Positions 1-6,960 of a stretch of DNA of 49,121 bases are shown here, piece after piece (the first letter of the stretch is position 1; each line of letters starts with the position of its first letter). This stretch comes from an uncultured Schlesneria sp. (GTDB lineage: Bacteria > Planctomycetota > Planctomycetia > Planctomycetales > Planctomycetaceae), in contig CAIMFH010000106.1 in assembly GCA_903840265.1 (NCBI GenBank), positions 1 to 49,121 of the forward strand, read 5' to 3'. Both the position numbers and the translations under genes were made by a program. Below the pieces are notes generated by a model. That model was given only the letters and a program-made list of their open reading frames with translations. It did no database searches and was not told the DNA's origin.

Positions 1-1
1 A

Positions 2-1312
2 CTTCCCTACGGCGGGGGCGGAATCGACTGGTTGAACGTCTCGATCACAAACGGACGGATTGGAAACGAAGGTTGGGCTATTCGGAACATGTTCGTCATG
101 GCGAGGGACGAGGCCAGGCGAATTGGCGACAAAAACGCGATCGTCTTCCTGGACGGAGTCGACGAGCCGTTTGAGATTCACAACACAGCGGTAGGGCAGG
201 GGGCCACGAAACAATCGCTCCTGGTCAGATGGAACGGTTTGGTCATTCGGTACGGCAAGATTCAAGAGTCGTACCCGTCGACAGGCGGCTGTTACGGCTC
301 GCTCGGCGTGATCGAATGCCCCGGCCTGACTTGCTTGAAGCTCGGAGAATCCGGGATGTGCAAGCTGATGCACACGCTGACGGAGATACTCGGGATCACG
401 ATCAAGGGGTGCAGGGCGACACGCCTGGACGCCTGCGTTGATCTTCCAGAATGCGACATCACGCACTTCTGCAGAGCGGTCGAGCGCAACGACGTCGTCA
501 GCTCGGCGACGGAAACAAAGGTGCATTACGGACGGGGTGGCAAGCACACGGGTGTAACAGCGAAGACACAAGCAATCACGCTGAACATCTATGAAAAAGT
601 CGTTGAACTCGTGAACTCCGGCGACACGGAAAAGATGCAGTTGATGATCGAGAATCGATGGGGCTACCTGCCGGAAAAAGCGGTCCGCGTCGAATACCAG
701 TTCACGTTGAGTCACCTCAGCAAGATGAAATTCAGCAGCCTGGAAGAGCTATTTGAAGGCATGGGCGTGCTGTTGGAATGGGCGTGCAATGACTGGTTTC
801 GCTTGGCAGAAGTGAACAGTCGGACCAACACGAGCCGGTCGCGACTGGTGCCTGCCTGGTTGCGAGTTTGCAACGCGTTCGCTTATTGGGCTGGTCGGTT
901 CAACACTCGACCGGAAGCCAGGGCAGTTGCTCCGGCAGCTCCGCACCGGATGTGCCAGCAGGCGAGGGGGCTGTGGTCATCGATCCTGGTGCGGATGGGA
1001 TTCCGGGTCAGCAAAGACCGGGATGACGCTCTTGTGACCCCTGACGGTCGTACCGTGATCGTGGATGACAACACCGGCTGGGATGTGATGGCTGAATTTC
1101 TGAATCCGCGTGAGTTGTTGAAGGCGATCAGGAAGAAAGCGGCGCATTGGGACGCGAAGCGGGGAAGGTCCATCGTCCAGGACATCGAGCCTATTTGCTG
1201 CGATGAATGCGGTGTGATCTTGCGCAACGGCCTGGGCGGTACTGAGGCAAGTTGTCACGCATGCGGCAGTGTCACGGGTGCTTGGCCGGTCGGATCGGGA
1301 GAGGTGGCTTGA
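2..1312 (+). CDS. Rolling-circle replication initiation protein of an inovirus-like phage (5' end outside window)
   Basis: The frame is open from the first base of the window, so the true start lies upstream; the TTG at 32 is not a convincing start because the residues before it (ending GGGGIDWLNVSI) look like the usual N-terminus of phage Rep proteins. The family (Rep_trans, as in CTXphi RstA) nicks phage DNA to begin rolling-circle replication. Supporting motifs are the RLDACVD block near nt 421-441 and a second R-x-E-Y block near nt 690. The C-terminus adds a Cys4 zinc ribbon (CCDECG and CHACG). The stop codon overlaps the next ATG, so the two genes are coupled. The word GGTGTAACAGC at 551 is one of the repeats found through this phage. 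The family call is by motif and gene order; the catalytic Tyr was not identified. Confidence 0.8.
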   Translation, partial: LPYGGGGIDWLNVSITNGRIGNEGWAIRNMFVMARDEARRIGDKNAIVFLDGVDEPFEIHNTAVGQGATKQSLLVRWNGLVIRYGKIQESYPSTGGCYGSLGVIECPGLTCLKLGESGMCKLMHTLTEILGITIKGCRATRLDACVDLPECDITHFCRAVERNDVVSSATETKVHYGRGGKHTGVTAKTQAITLNIYEKVVELVNSGDTEKMQLMIENRWGYLPEKAVRVEYQFTLSHLSKMKFSSLEELFEGMGVLLEWACNDWFRLAEVNSRTNTSRSRLVPAWLRVCNAFAYWAGRFNTRPEARAVAPAAPHRMCQQARGLWSSILVRMGFRVSKDRDDALVTPDGRTVIVDDNTGWDVMAEFLNPRELLKAIRKKAAHWDAKRGRSIVQDIEPICCDECGVILRNGLGGTEASCHACGSVTGAWPVGSGEVA

Positions 1313-1527
1313 TGGCGACTGAGCAACAGCTATTTACGATCCGTTGTCCTGGTGCAGGCAACCGGTTCATCGCCGATCGAGAAGGTCGGAAGGCCTACGT
1401 CGAACGACGCAGCCAGGGATATCGGTTTTCGCTCGACGAGGCCTATGTCTTGATTGAGAAGCTTCGCGAATGCAGCAACGGTGTGAAGCTTCCGATCGCG
1501 GAACCTCTTCAAGAATTGTTTCGATAG
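1312..1527 (+). CDS. Small basic protein coupled to Rep, unknown function
   Basis: A 71-residue protein whose ATG overlaps the rep stop (TGATG), which argues for coupled translation and against an earlier in-frame start. It begins MATEQQLFTIRC, has several Arg and Lys, and shows no membrane helix or clear motif. In filamentous phages the gene after rep often encodes the ssDNA-binding protein (pV) that coats new single strands; the size and position fit, but no fold can be recognised, so this is inference from position only. Confidence 0.6.
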   Translation: MATEQQLFTIRCPGAGNRFIADREGRKAYVERRSQGYRFSLDEAYVLIEKLRECSNGVKLPIAEPLQELFR

Positions 1528-1530
1528 ACC

Positions 1531-1588
1531 GGTCTCAGTGGTGGGGTTCCCGGCAGCCCTGGGCCGGGATCACCAGCACTCAGAGACC
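1531..1588. other. Long imperfect hairpin between replication and coat modules
   Basis: GGTCTC at 1531 pairs with GAGACC ending at 1588. AGTG and GGTG blocks pair across small bulges. The tip is a perfect 7-bp stem, TCCCGGC at 1548-1554 with GCCGGGA at 1563-1569, closing an 8-nt loop. No T-run follows, so it does not look like a simple terminator. It fills the 100-bp gap between the small gene after rep and the first membrane-protein gene. Origin or packaging hairpins of filamentous phages have this form; that role is inferred. Confidence 0.6.
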
Positions 1589-1628
1589 CAATGTGTCACG
1601 GTTGAGAGAGCTCTTATGCGGGAGGTAA

Positions 1629-2141
1629 ATGATGGAAGTTGAAGTGCTGCTGACGGAGGCCAAGGTGGTCTGGTGGATCCAGGTGATGCAATGGGTCGTG
1701 CTCGTGGCCTTCGTCGTGAACATTGTCTCCATGATCTGGAACGTCTGGTACGTCCGGTACCTGCGATCGCAGGTGGCCGTGATCAAGCGACAGAAGGGCT
1801 GGGCGGATCGAGATCTGCGCGAGATGAACGAAGCACGCAATCGCGTGATGGAGCATTGCCAGGCCCTGGTCGCAGATGCCCGGCACGTCGGCCTGTCGGC
1901 AGAATGCCTGGTCGATGAGATCGGAGCGGTGGAGGACGTATGGCGGGCGAGAGTGGATCCGTTCAAGCGTGGAGATCGCGGCGGTAATGACCGCGTGGCG
2001 AGTAGTTTTGAAAGTTTGAATCCCAAGGAAGGAGATCGCGACGATGATGAATCAAGTAGGAACGTGGGCGAAGCAGATCGGGGACAGCCTGGTACAGAAT
2101 CAACTAGCGTTCGGCCTAATCGCCGGTCTGGTCGCCGCTAG
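1629..2141 (+). CDS. Phage membrane protein with cytoplasmic coiled-coil tail
   Basis: A 170-residue protein with a strong ribosome site (GGGAGG at 1620-1625) before ATG 1629; ATG 1632 is also possible. One hydrophobic segment spans about residues 14-40 (Trp and Val rich), followed by a charged, Arg/Glu-rich helical stretch of about 60 residues that could form a coiled coil, then a Ser/Asp/Arg-rich end. The last 98 bases overlap the next gene in another frame, and the low-complexity tail corresponds to that overlap. No family recognised. Position suggests a virion or assembly protein. Confidence 0.65.
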   Translation: MMEVEVLLTEAKVVWWIQVMQWVVLVAFVVNIVSMIWNVWYVRYLRSQVAVIKRQKGWADRDLREMNEARNRVMEHCQALVADARHVGLSAECLVDEIGAVEDVWRARVDPFKRGDRGGNDRVASSFESLNPKEGDRDDDESSRNVGEADRGQPGTESTSVRPNRRSGRR

Positions 2142-2442
2142 GTTGTTATCGCCGGTTCCATTTATTGTGAACCAATCGAGGATGCAACCTCAACAAAGTT
2201 CGCCATGTGCTCAAGCTGCTACGCAGGCCGCACAAGCGAAAGCCGATAATAGTAAGGCGGGCACTAAGAGTTGTGCTACATGCGGCAAGTCCAACGAACA
2301 GAAGACGGCCGCTGTGACACTTCTCCCCAGGCCTGAACCTGCTGTAACAGCGATGACACCGACACCACTGAGCGGCAACAGTGGTGTTAAGGATTCAGGA
2401 GAGCGGAATGGAAACGGCGATTCTGAATCCGTCACTCGCTGA
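2044..2442 (+). CDS. Phage small membrane protein with Cys pair, unknown function
   Basis: A 132-residue protein with a strong ribosome site (GGAAGGAG at about 2027-2034) before ATG 2044. A hydrophobic stretch (FGLIAGLVAARLL) lies near residues 23-36. The rest is Ala/Gln/Ser/Thr rich, with a CATC motif and one further Cys near residue 54. The start sits inside the previous gene and the end overlaps the next start by 35 bases, typical of tightly packed phage genes. It carries one GCTGTAACAGC word (2341-2351). No family recognised; a minor coat or scaffold-like role is guesswork. Confidence 0.6.
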   Translation: MMNQVGTWAKQIGDSLVQNQLAFGLIAGLVAARLLSPVPFIVNQSRMQPQQSSPCAQAATQAAQAKADNSKAGTKSCATCGKSNEQKTAAVTLLPRPEPAVTAMTPTPLSGNSGVKDSGERNGNGDSESVTR

Positions 2443-2572
2443 AACGCTGTGTCGAATCTTTGCTGTCGGCGTCATGTACGGCGTGCTGACAGGCTGGGCC
2501 ATCTGGTGGCTGGGGTGGTTGTTCGGCTGGTTCTGGAAGAGCCTCGAAGAGATGGTGCCGTCTAGTAACTGA
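2408..2572 (+). CDS. 54-residue Trp-rich single-helix phage protein
   Basis: ATG 2408 follows AGGAGAG (2397-2403); an upstream in-frame start at 2381 has no comparable ribosome site. The protein is mostly one hydrophobic helix (residues about 18-44) with six Trp and a short charged end. Size and topology resemble the tiny pVII/pIX minor coat proteins that cap the first-extruded end of filamentous virions, and it sits just before the major coat gene. The assignment is by analogy. Confidence 0.6.
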   Translation: METAILNPSLAETLCRIFAVGVMYGVLTGWAIWWLGWLFGWFWKSLEEMVPSSN

Positions 2573-2593
2573 AACGGAATTCAGGAGAGAACG

Positions 2594-2914
2594 ATGGATC
2601 GAATGAACGCAATTAGCGCTTACGTGGCGACCGGCCTTCGAAAGGGACGAGCATTGATGCTGATGCTCGCGTTGGCTGTTACAGCGATCATCATTGGTGG
2701 GCCTCCCGCGTTTGCAACAGGCCCAACAGCGACCGACTACACAACGTCGTTCGACGATTCCCTGGCCTATCTCAATTTCGCCGGGAACTCGACGAGCTTC
2801 TTGACGGTGCTCTGGGCGAAGATCGCCCCGTACATGATCGCCGTGATTGGGATCGTGGTCATGGGTGGGATCGTCTGGCGATTGTCGGGCAAGGCGAAGC
2901 GGATCGCAGGATAG
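2594..2914 (+). CDS. Major coat protein, pVIII-like
   Basis: A 106-residue preprotein with ribosome site CAGGAGAG (2581-2588) before ATG 2594. The N-terminus is positively charged, then hydrophobic (LMLMLALAVTAIIIGG), and ends in a signal peptidase-like PAFA site near residue 41. The mature chain of about 65 residues has an acidic/polar N-part (TDYTTSFDD), a membrane helix (MIAVIGIVVMGGIVW) and a basic tail (RLSGKAKRIAG) that would contact DNA. This is the classic layout of Ff and Pf coat precursors. A rho-independent terminator follows directly. The word GCTGTTACAGC lies in the signal peptide codons. Confidence 0.85.
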   Translation: MDRMNAISAYVATGLRKGRALMLMLALAVTAIIIGGPPAFATGPTATDYTTSFDDSLAYLNFAGNSTSFLTVLWAKIAPYMIAVIGIVVMGGIVWRLSGKAKRIAG

Positions 2915-2963
2915 CGGCGTGCCGCTGGATTGTGAGGCCGGGACGTTGATGTTGTGAAGAGCA

Positions 2964-3002
2964 GGGGGGCGGGGTGCACGGAAGCGCTCCGCCTCCCTTT
3001 TT
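2964..3002 (+). terminator. Rho-independent terminator after the coat gene
   Basis: GGGGGGCGG at 2964-2972 pairs with CCGCCTCCC at 2989-2997 (nine pairs, one G-T), followed by TTTTT at 2998-3002. It ends 50-90 bases after the coat gene and only 14 bases before the next start, so partial read-through would set coat protein high and adsorption protein low, as in Ff phages after gene VIII. Confidence 0.75.
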
Positions 3003-3015
3003 CGTTGGAGGAGTC

Positions 3016-3144
3016 ATGGAAGATTTCACAGTTGTGGAGATATGGACATGCGTTTGTTTAGCTACCTTCGTCGTCGGCCTGTTGATCGGCCTTCTCTTCG
3101 TACTGCTGTGGGCTGTCGGCGTGCGTGGACGTGGACCGACGTAA
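3016..3144 (+). CDS. 42-residue single-helix phage protein between coat and adsorption genes
   Basis: ATG 3016 has a strong ribosome site (TTGGAGGAG at 3005-3013). The protein begins MEDFTVVEIW, has one hydrophobic helix (about residues 11-35) and ends with a basic VRGRG tail before TAA. Size, topology and place match the small minor coat proteins (pVII/pIX class). It overlaps the start of the adsorption gene in another frame, with that gene's ribosome site inside it. Confidence 0.65.
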   Translation: MEDFTVVEIWTCVCLATFVVGLLIGLLFVLLWAVGVRGRGPT

Positions 3145-4985
3145 AGCGGCTCGGCGGTAGTCTTCTCCTGGGCGTGTGCCTGGCACAGTTCGCCATCTGG
3201 GCCACGAGCGGGAGTGCCGCATCACCGTCCGGTGTCTGTGCCGTTCATTGGCTCGGTGGTCCGTCGCCTCCGTTCAAGCAGCTCAATTTTCAGGAGGAGA
3301 GTTGCGACGGTTCGGGGCATATGGTCGCGGGGCGTACTGGGTCTTGCTACTACAATGCGACGACTGGAAGCTGTAAGTGCTACGCTCCGGATCTCGTCAC
3401 TGAGATTACGCCGCCTGATGGGTGGACGTGCGACTTTGCCCTGGAGCCGTGCACGGGCAGTTGTTGTTTCGGTTGCACTGGGTCGGTCTGCACGGGGCAT
3501 TGTAACTACACGTCGTCTCGTTTTAGCGATGGCGTCGTTTATTACTTCTTGACGACGGACGCGTGCTCTCCCTGTGATTGTGCTCCCAACGGGGGCATAG
3601 CCAGTGCGATAGGGTTGTCCAAGGTCACGGATTGCCATGGTGTCACTACTTCGGACTCATGTGCTGAGCACGGGGGAAACGCGGACGGTGATTCGTGCTG
3701 TGCTGACGTTGACTGCGACGATCACGACGCGACGAAATGCGCTCCTGAGCAGTGCAACCCGCTGCCGCCTCCGACGTGTTCCGGCAACTGCTCGTACGTG
3801 TCGATCGCAAATGGCAACGGAACCGGCTTCAAATGGTCCCTGGAGAGCAACACCTGTACGTCAGGGATTTCGAACTGCAGTTGTCCGCTCTCTCCAGCCG
3901 GTGATTGTCCAGGCTCCGCTGGGCTGCATACGTCGCTGAGCTGCGGAAGCACAGGGGCGACGTCGTGCATCGCCAACTGTACGGGAAGCTGTAAGTATGT
4001 CGGCGTTGCGAAGGTTCCCGCGAACACCGGTTTTAAGTGGCAGCTCACGACGAACACGTGTAACCAGGAAGCTCAGAACTGTGGCTGCCCTTCGGATCCG
4101 GGCGGCAATTGTCCGACGTTCGCAGGTGGCGAAATCAACATAGCTTGCGGCACTGCCTCGACACCTTGCACGCCTGGGCCGTGCGACAGCAGAGGAGGGG
4201 ACCAGGATGCGGACGGCGTGTGTAAGGACGTCGATTGTGACGACGCCGATCGCAATGTCGGGCTCAACTGCTGTAAGGGCACTTGCACGTTCAAGTGGGT
4301 CGTGACACCCTGCACCAATGCTTCGATGACTTATCGCTGGGACGGTGATCAATGGAAATGGTCGAGCGGTGATTGTGGTGCTTGCAACTACACGCTGCCG
4401 ACTCAGCCCGGTGAGAATGACGGCCAGATTTTCAACGTACCGTGTCAGCCCAATATCGCCCGTGGCGTCTGGGTGAAGTTGCGAAGCGACTGCATCTCCA
4501 AAGGCGATGACGTCGGCAAATGCATTTGCGGTCAGATGCCCGTCCAGGCCGGAGCGTCCGATGGTGACACGATGGATGTACCGTGCGACGAGCACTGCAA
4601 AGATTTCGGCGGTGATTCCGACAGCGACGGCTGCTGTTACAGCAAGGACCTGAACGATTCGGAACCGTCAAAGATTTGCGGCTGCGATTGCATGATCGAT
4701 CCGTTTCAAAGGACGACAGAGTTCACCAGGCGTTTCGACCGGCTGCCGGTGATGAAGCTGCTGAAGCACATGCGAGGCGTGGTCGATCCGAACGGGCAGT
4801 TTCCCTGGGACGGAATCCTTGAGTTCACCGTGCCGTGCATGACTCCTGGGTGCACGCCTCAGATTCTGAGTCTGAATTTCTTCCCGACCGAACTTGATCG
4901 ATTGGCCGCGATCATTCGCCCGGCTTTGTTGCTGATGGTTGTTTATTCCGCGTGCCTTCGCTTCATCGCAATTTTCAAGACATGA
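3048..4985 (+). CDS. Large Cys-rich exported adsorption protein (pIII position)
   Basis: ATG 3048 is chosen because GGAG at 3036-3039 lies 8 bases before it; ATG 3042 is only 2 bases away from that site. The 645-residue product has a long basic N-region, a signal-like helix (SLLLGVCLAQFAIW), a very Cys-rich ectodomain and a C-terminal membrane anchor (about residues 615-640). The ectodomain repeats a module of the form C-x-G-x-C-x-Y/F, a Trp/Phe-containing strand and a C-x-C end, roughly four to five times. Three Asp-rich blocks (near residues 210, 384 and 520; for example DADGVCKDVDCDD) resemble thrombospondin type 3 calcium repeats. By order and topology this is the host-binding tip protein. 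Confidence 0.7.
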   Translation: MRLFSYLRRRPVDRPSLRTAVGCRRAWTWTDVKRLGGSLLLGVCLAQFAIWATSGSAASPSGVCAVHWLGGPSPPFKQLNFQEESCDGSGHMVAGRTGSCYYNATTGSCKCYAPDLVTEITPPDGWTCDFALEPCTGSCCFGCTGSVCTGHCNYTSSRFSDGVVYYFLTTDACSPCDCAPNGGIASAIGLSKVTDCHGVTTSDSCAEHGGNADGDSCCADVDCDDHDATKCAPEQCNPLPPPTCSGNCSYVSIANGNGTGFKWSLESNTCTSGISNCSCPLSPAGDCPGSAGLHTSLSCGSTGATSCIANCTGSCKYVGVAKVPANTGFKWQLTTNTCNQEAQNCGCPSDPGGNCPTFAGGEINIACGTASTPCTPGPCDSRGGDQDADGVCKDVDCDDADRNVGLNCCKGTCTFKWVVTPCTNASMTYRWDGDQWKWSSGDCGACNYTLPTQPGENDGQIFNVPCQPNIARGVWVKLRSDCISKGDDVGKCICGQMPVQAGASDGDTMDVPCDEHCKDFGGDSDSDGCCYSKDLNDSEPSKICGCDCMIDPFQRTTEFTRRFDRLPVMKLLKHMRGVVDPNGQFPWDGILEFTVPCMTPGCTPQILSLNFFPTELDRLAAIIRPALLLMVVYSACLRFIAIFKT

Positions 4986-5118
4986 ACGCTAGTAAGCGTT
5001 GCGTCAGAACAGTGCTGGCACTAGTCGCGTCCGCACTAAGACTTAATCGAGAAATGCACGAAAACAGGCACTTTGGCAGTGCCGCGGGCCTTGCTCCTGG
5101 AGCGGCCGGCCGGCGGGC
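4985..5118. other. Structured intergenic region with serial hairpins
   Basis: The 186-base gap before the pVI-like gene holds AACGCT-AGTA-AGCGTT (4985-5000, perfect 6-bp stem), AGTG-CTGG-CACT (5011-5022), GGCACT-TTGGC-AGTGCC (5067-5083) and a GC-rich block with GCTCC-T-GGAGC and GGCCGGCC (5093-5112). The second and third hairpins share an AGTGC core. No T-run follows. It could hold a terminator, an origin or a packaging signal; the sequence does not say which. Confidence 0.5.
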
Positions 5119-5171
5119 CTAGTTAGAACCACAAATCGCGATGTGAAATCGCCTAGAACGGAGCATAGCAA

Positions 5172-5519
5172 ATGGACTGGACAACATGGGCCGGATTGTT
5201 GGTCGGAGTGGGCGGCGTGGCGATCTGGACGCTGTTGCGGGACACGGTGTTGTGTAGCCTCAAACTCTTCGCCTGTTTTTATACGGCGAAGCTCGTCGAC
5301 TTTATGTACGCACCGGTGGAGGGGCTGCTGGATCAGATTCCGAACTTGCCGGACGACACGGACATGATTGCGACCGGCGTCGGTGAATTGGCGTTCTGCC
5401 TCAATCACTGGATACCGCTCTTCGAGATCATCGGTTTCGAGATACTGCTTGTGTACATCTGGACAAGCTGGATCATCATCCGGTTGATCAAGAGTTTCGT
5501 ACCAACCTTGGCCAACTGA
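5172..5519 (+). CDS. pVI-like minor coat/membrane protein
   Basis: A 115-residue protein with ribosome site CGGAG (5159-5163) before ATG 5172. Hydrophobic segments lie near residues 5-21, 28-40 and 80-108. The end, NHWIPLFEIIGFEILL then RLIKSFVP, resembles the C-terminal pattern of pVI/DUF2523 proteins, which cap the pIII end of the virion. It sits between the adsorption gene and the Zot gene, the usual place for pVI. The family call is from pattern and order. Confidence 0.7.
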   Translation: MDWTTWAGLLVGVGGVAIWTLLRDTVLCSLKLFACFYTAKLVDFMYAPVEGLLDQIPNLPDDTDMIATGVGELAFCLNHWIPLFEIIGFEILLVYIWTSWIIIRLIKSFVPTLAN

Positions 5520-5525
5520 GCGGCG

Positions 5526-5562
5526 GGCGTGGGGCGGGGCCCTCCGGGAGGGGCCCCACGCC
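5526..5562 (+). terminator. Two-tier GC-rich hairpin between pVI-like and Zot genes
   Basis: GGCGTGGGGC at 5526-5535 pairs perfectly with GCCCCACGCC at 5553-5562. Inside, CCCTC at 5540-5544 pairs with GAGGG at 5548-5552, leaving a GGGG bulge. There is no T-run, so it is either a non-canonical terminator or attenuator or another structured phage signal. The zot ribosome site (AGGAG, 5573-5577) follows. Confidence 0.55.
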
Positions 5563-5583
5563 GCGACGCGATAGGAGTACTCG

Positions 5584-6960
5584 ATGGCACGGCCAAACTT
5601 GACTCTTCGATGTGGCCCAGGTGGTGCAGGCAAAAGCTATCTCTTTACCGTCTGGGCGATGGAAGAGTACCTGGCGTATGAAACCGGTGACCTGATCACC
5701 AACGTGCCGCTGAATGTCGAAGTCGTTGCGGCCAGAGTCGCGAAGCAGCACGGCCTGGATGCGGCGGTGATCGCAGCCAGGATCGTTCTGATTGATCGCG
5801 AGACAACGGAACGGTTCAAGACAGATGTTGAGCAAGGTGGCCTGACGCCAGGCATGTACTTCGACAGCCTGGAACGCTACCGCAATGAGAGGGGCGAGAT
5901 TGATTATCGTGGTGCGGTGATCGCGATCGACGAAGCTCACTGGATGATCGGCCCCAACAAATCGGAGAATCACCAAGCACTGTGGCGGGGCTGGGTGGGA
6001 GAGCTGCGTCACCAGCATGCAACCCTGGAGCTGATGACGCAGGCCGCTGACAAGCTGGCGAAGGAACTCGTCAAAGAGCATGAGCTGCGGTACGAATGCG
6101 TGTCATCGGAACGCAAGCGGGATGTGTTCTTGCACATCCCCTTCAGCGATTGGTGCGAGCTGTGGGCGAAGGTTACGGGAAAATACATCCCGCGCTTTTA
6201 CCTGCAGGAGTGGCGTAACCAGGGATCGGGAAAGTTTAAGCAGCAATGGGAAGCCAGCTTCGTTTTCAGCCCGTATTACGGCGAGTGCTACAACAGCTAT
6301 TCAGCAGCGGGCGGATCAACGGAGCAGGGCGTCGGCGAAGCACCGAAGCGAATGTTTGAGCTACTCAAAGGCTGGCGATTCTGGCGATGGGTGCTCGCCC
6401 GCAACTGGCAGGCAGCGGGCTATCGATTGTTCTGGTGGACGCTCGGCTTCTCGGTGCCGATTGGCGGGCTGTGGTGGGCAGCCACTTCCAGCAAACCGAA
6501 ACCGCCAGCCGTTGTGCCAATTCGTTCCGCTGTAACAGCACCGGCACAACCACGGGAGCGACCGGAAGATGTTCGCGAGAGCGGGAGCGAAGGCATCTAT
6601 GAACGAGGAACGTCTCGCATTCGGATCGTTGGTTTCATTCGTGACGGCCTGGTCATGGCCGATGGTTCTATCCTCATGGAAGGGGACAAACTCAATGGCA
6701 AGACAATTGAGACGATCATTTGTGATCAGTGCTATTACGTTGTGGACGGTCATGAGCATTGGTTGCAAACAGGCCGATTGGCGACCCGAGCTGCCACGGT
6801 TCGAGACACCGTACGAACCGGCGACCGTCGCAGCTCAGCGGGTGAGCATTCCGGAGGAGCTGCTCCTGGAAGTCAGCCTGGTAGCGATCGAGATGCCGCT
6901 ATCCATCCTGGCTCAACGTCTGGCGGAACAAACGGGCCTGGTGGTGGCAATCGACCCTAA
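5584..6960 (+). CDS. Zot/pI-family phage assembly ATPase
   Basis: A 458-residue protein of the family that powers filamentous phage extrusion at the inner membrane. Walker A is GPGGAGKS at residues 11-18; Walker B is VIAIDEAH at about 112-119. A single membrane helix (LFWWTLGFSVPIGGLWW) lies near 282-298, giving a cytoplasmic ATPase and an outer C-terminal part expected to meet the secretin. ATG 5584 follows AGGAG. The last about 88 residues are Gly/Ser/Arg-rich and coincide with the overlapping secretin start, so this end probably follows the other frame. It carries GCTGTAACAGC at 6529-6539. Confidence 0.88.
   Translation: MARPNLTLRCGPGGAGKSYLFTVWAMEEYLAYETGDLITNVPLNVEVVAARVAKQHGLDAAVIAARIVLIDRETTERFKTDVEQGGLTPGMYFDSLERYRNERGEIDYRGAVIAIDEAHWMIGPNKSENHQALWRGWVGELRHQHATLELMTQAADKLAKELVKEHELRYECVSSERKRDVFLHIPFSDWCELWAKVTGKYIPRFYLQEWRNQGSGKFKQQWEASFVFSPYYGECYNSYSAAGGSTEQGVGEAPKRMFELLKGWRFWRWVLARNWQAAGYRLFWWTLGFSVPIGGLWWAATSSKPKPPAVVPIRSAVTAPAQPRERPEDVRESGSEGIYERGTSRIRIVGFIRDGLVMADGSILMEGDKLNGKTIETIICDQCYYVVDGHEHWLQTGRLATRAATVRDTVRTGDRRSSAGEHSGGAAPGSQPGSDRDAAIHPGSTSGGTNGPGGGNRP

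Noticed and set aside
3861-4595. 244-residue antisense frame in the adsorption gene
   Set aside because: Shadow of the Cys-rich repeats; no start signal or domain.
5043-5633. 196-residue leftward frame across the pVI-like gene
   Set aside because: It is antisense to a well-supported membrane protein and has a Pro/Arg-rich shadow composition.
6569-6694. Longer secretin frame starting at 6569
   Set aside because: No ribosome site, and it would hide the lipoprotein signal inside the protein. ATG 6695 has both a ribosome site and a lipobox.
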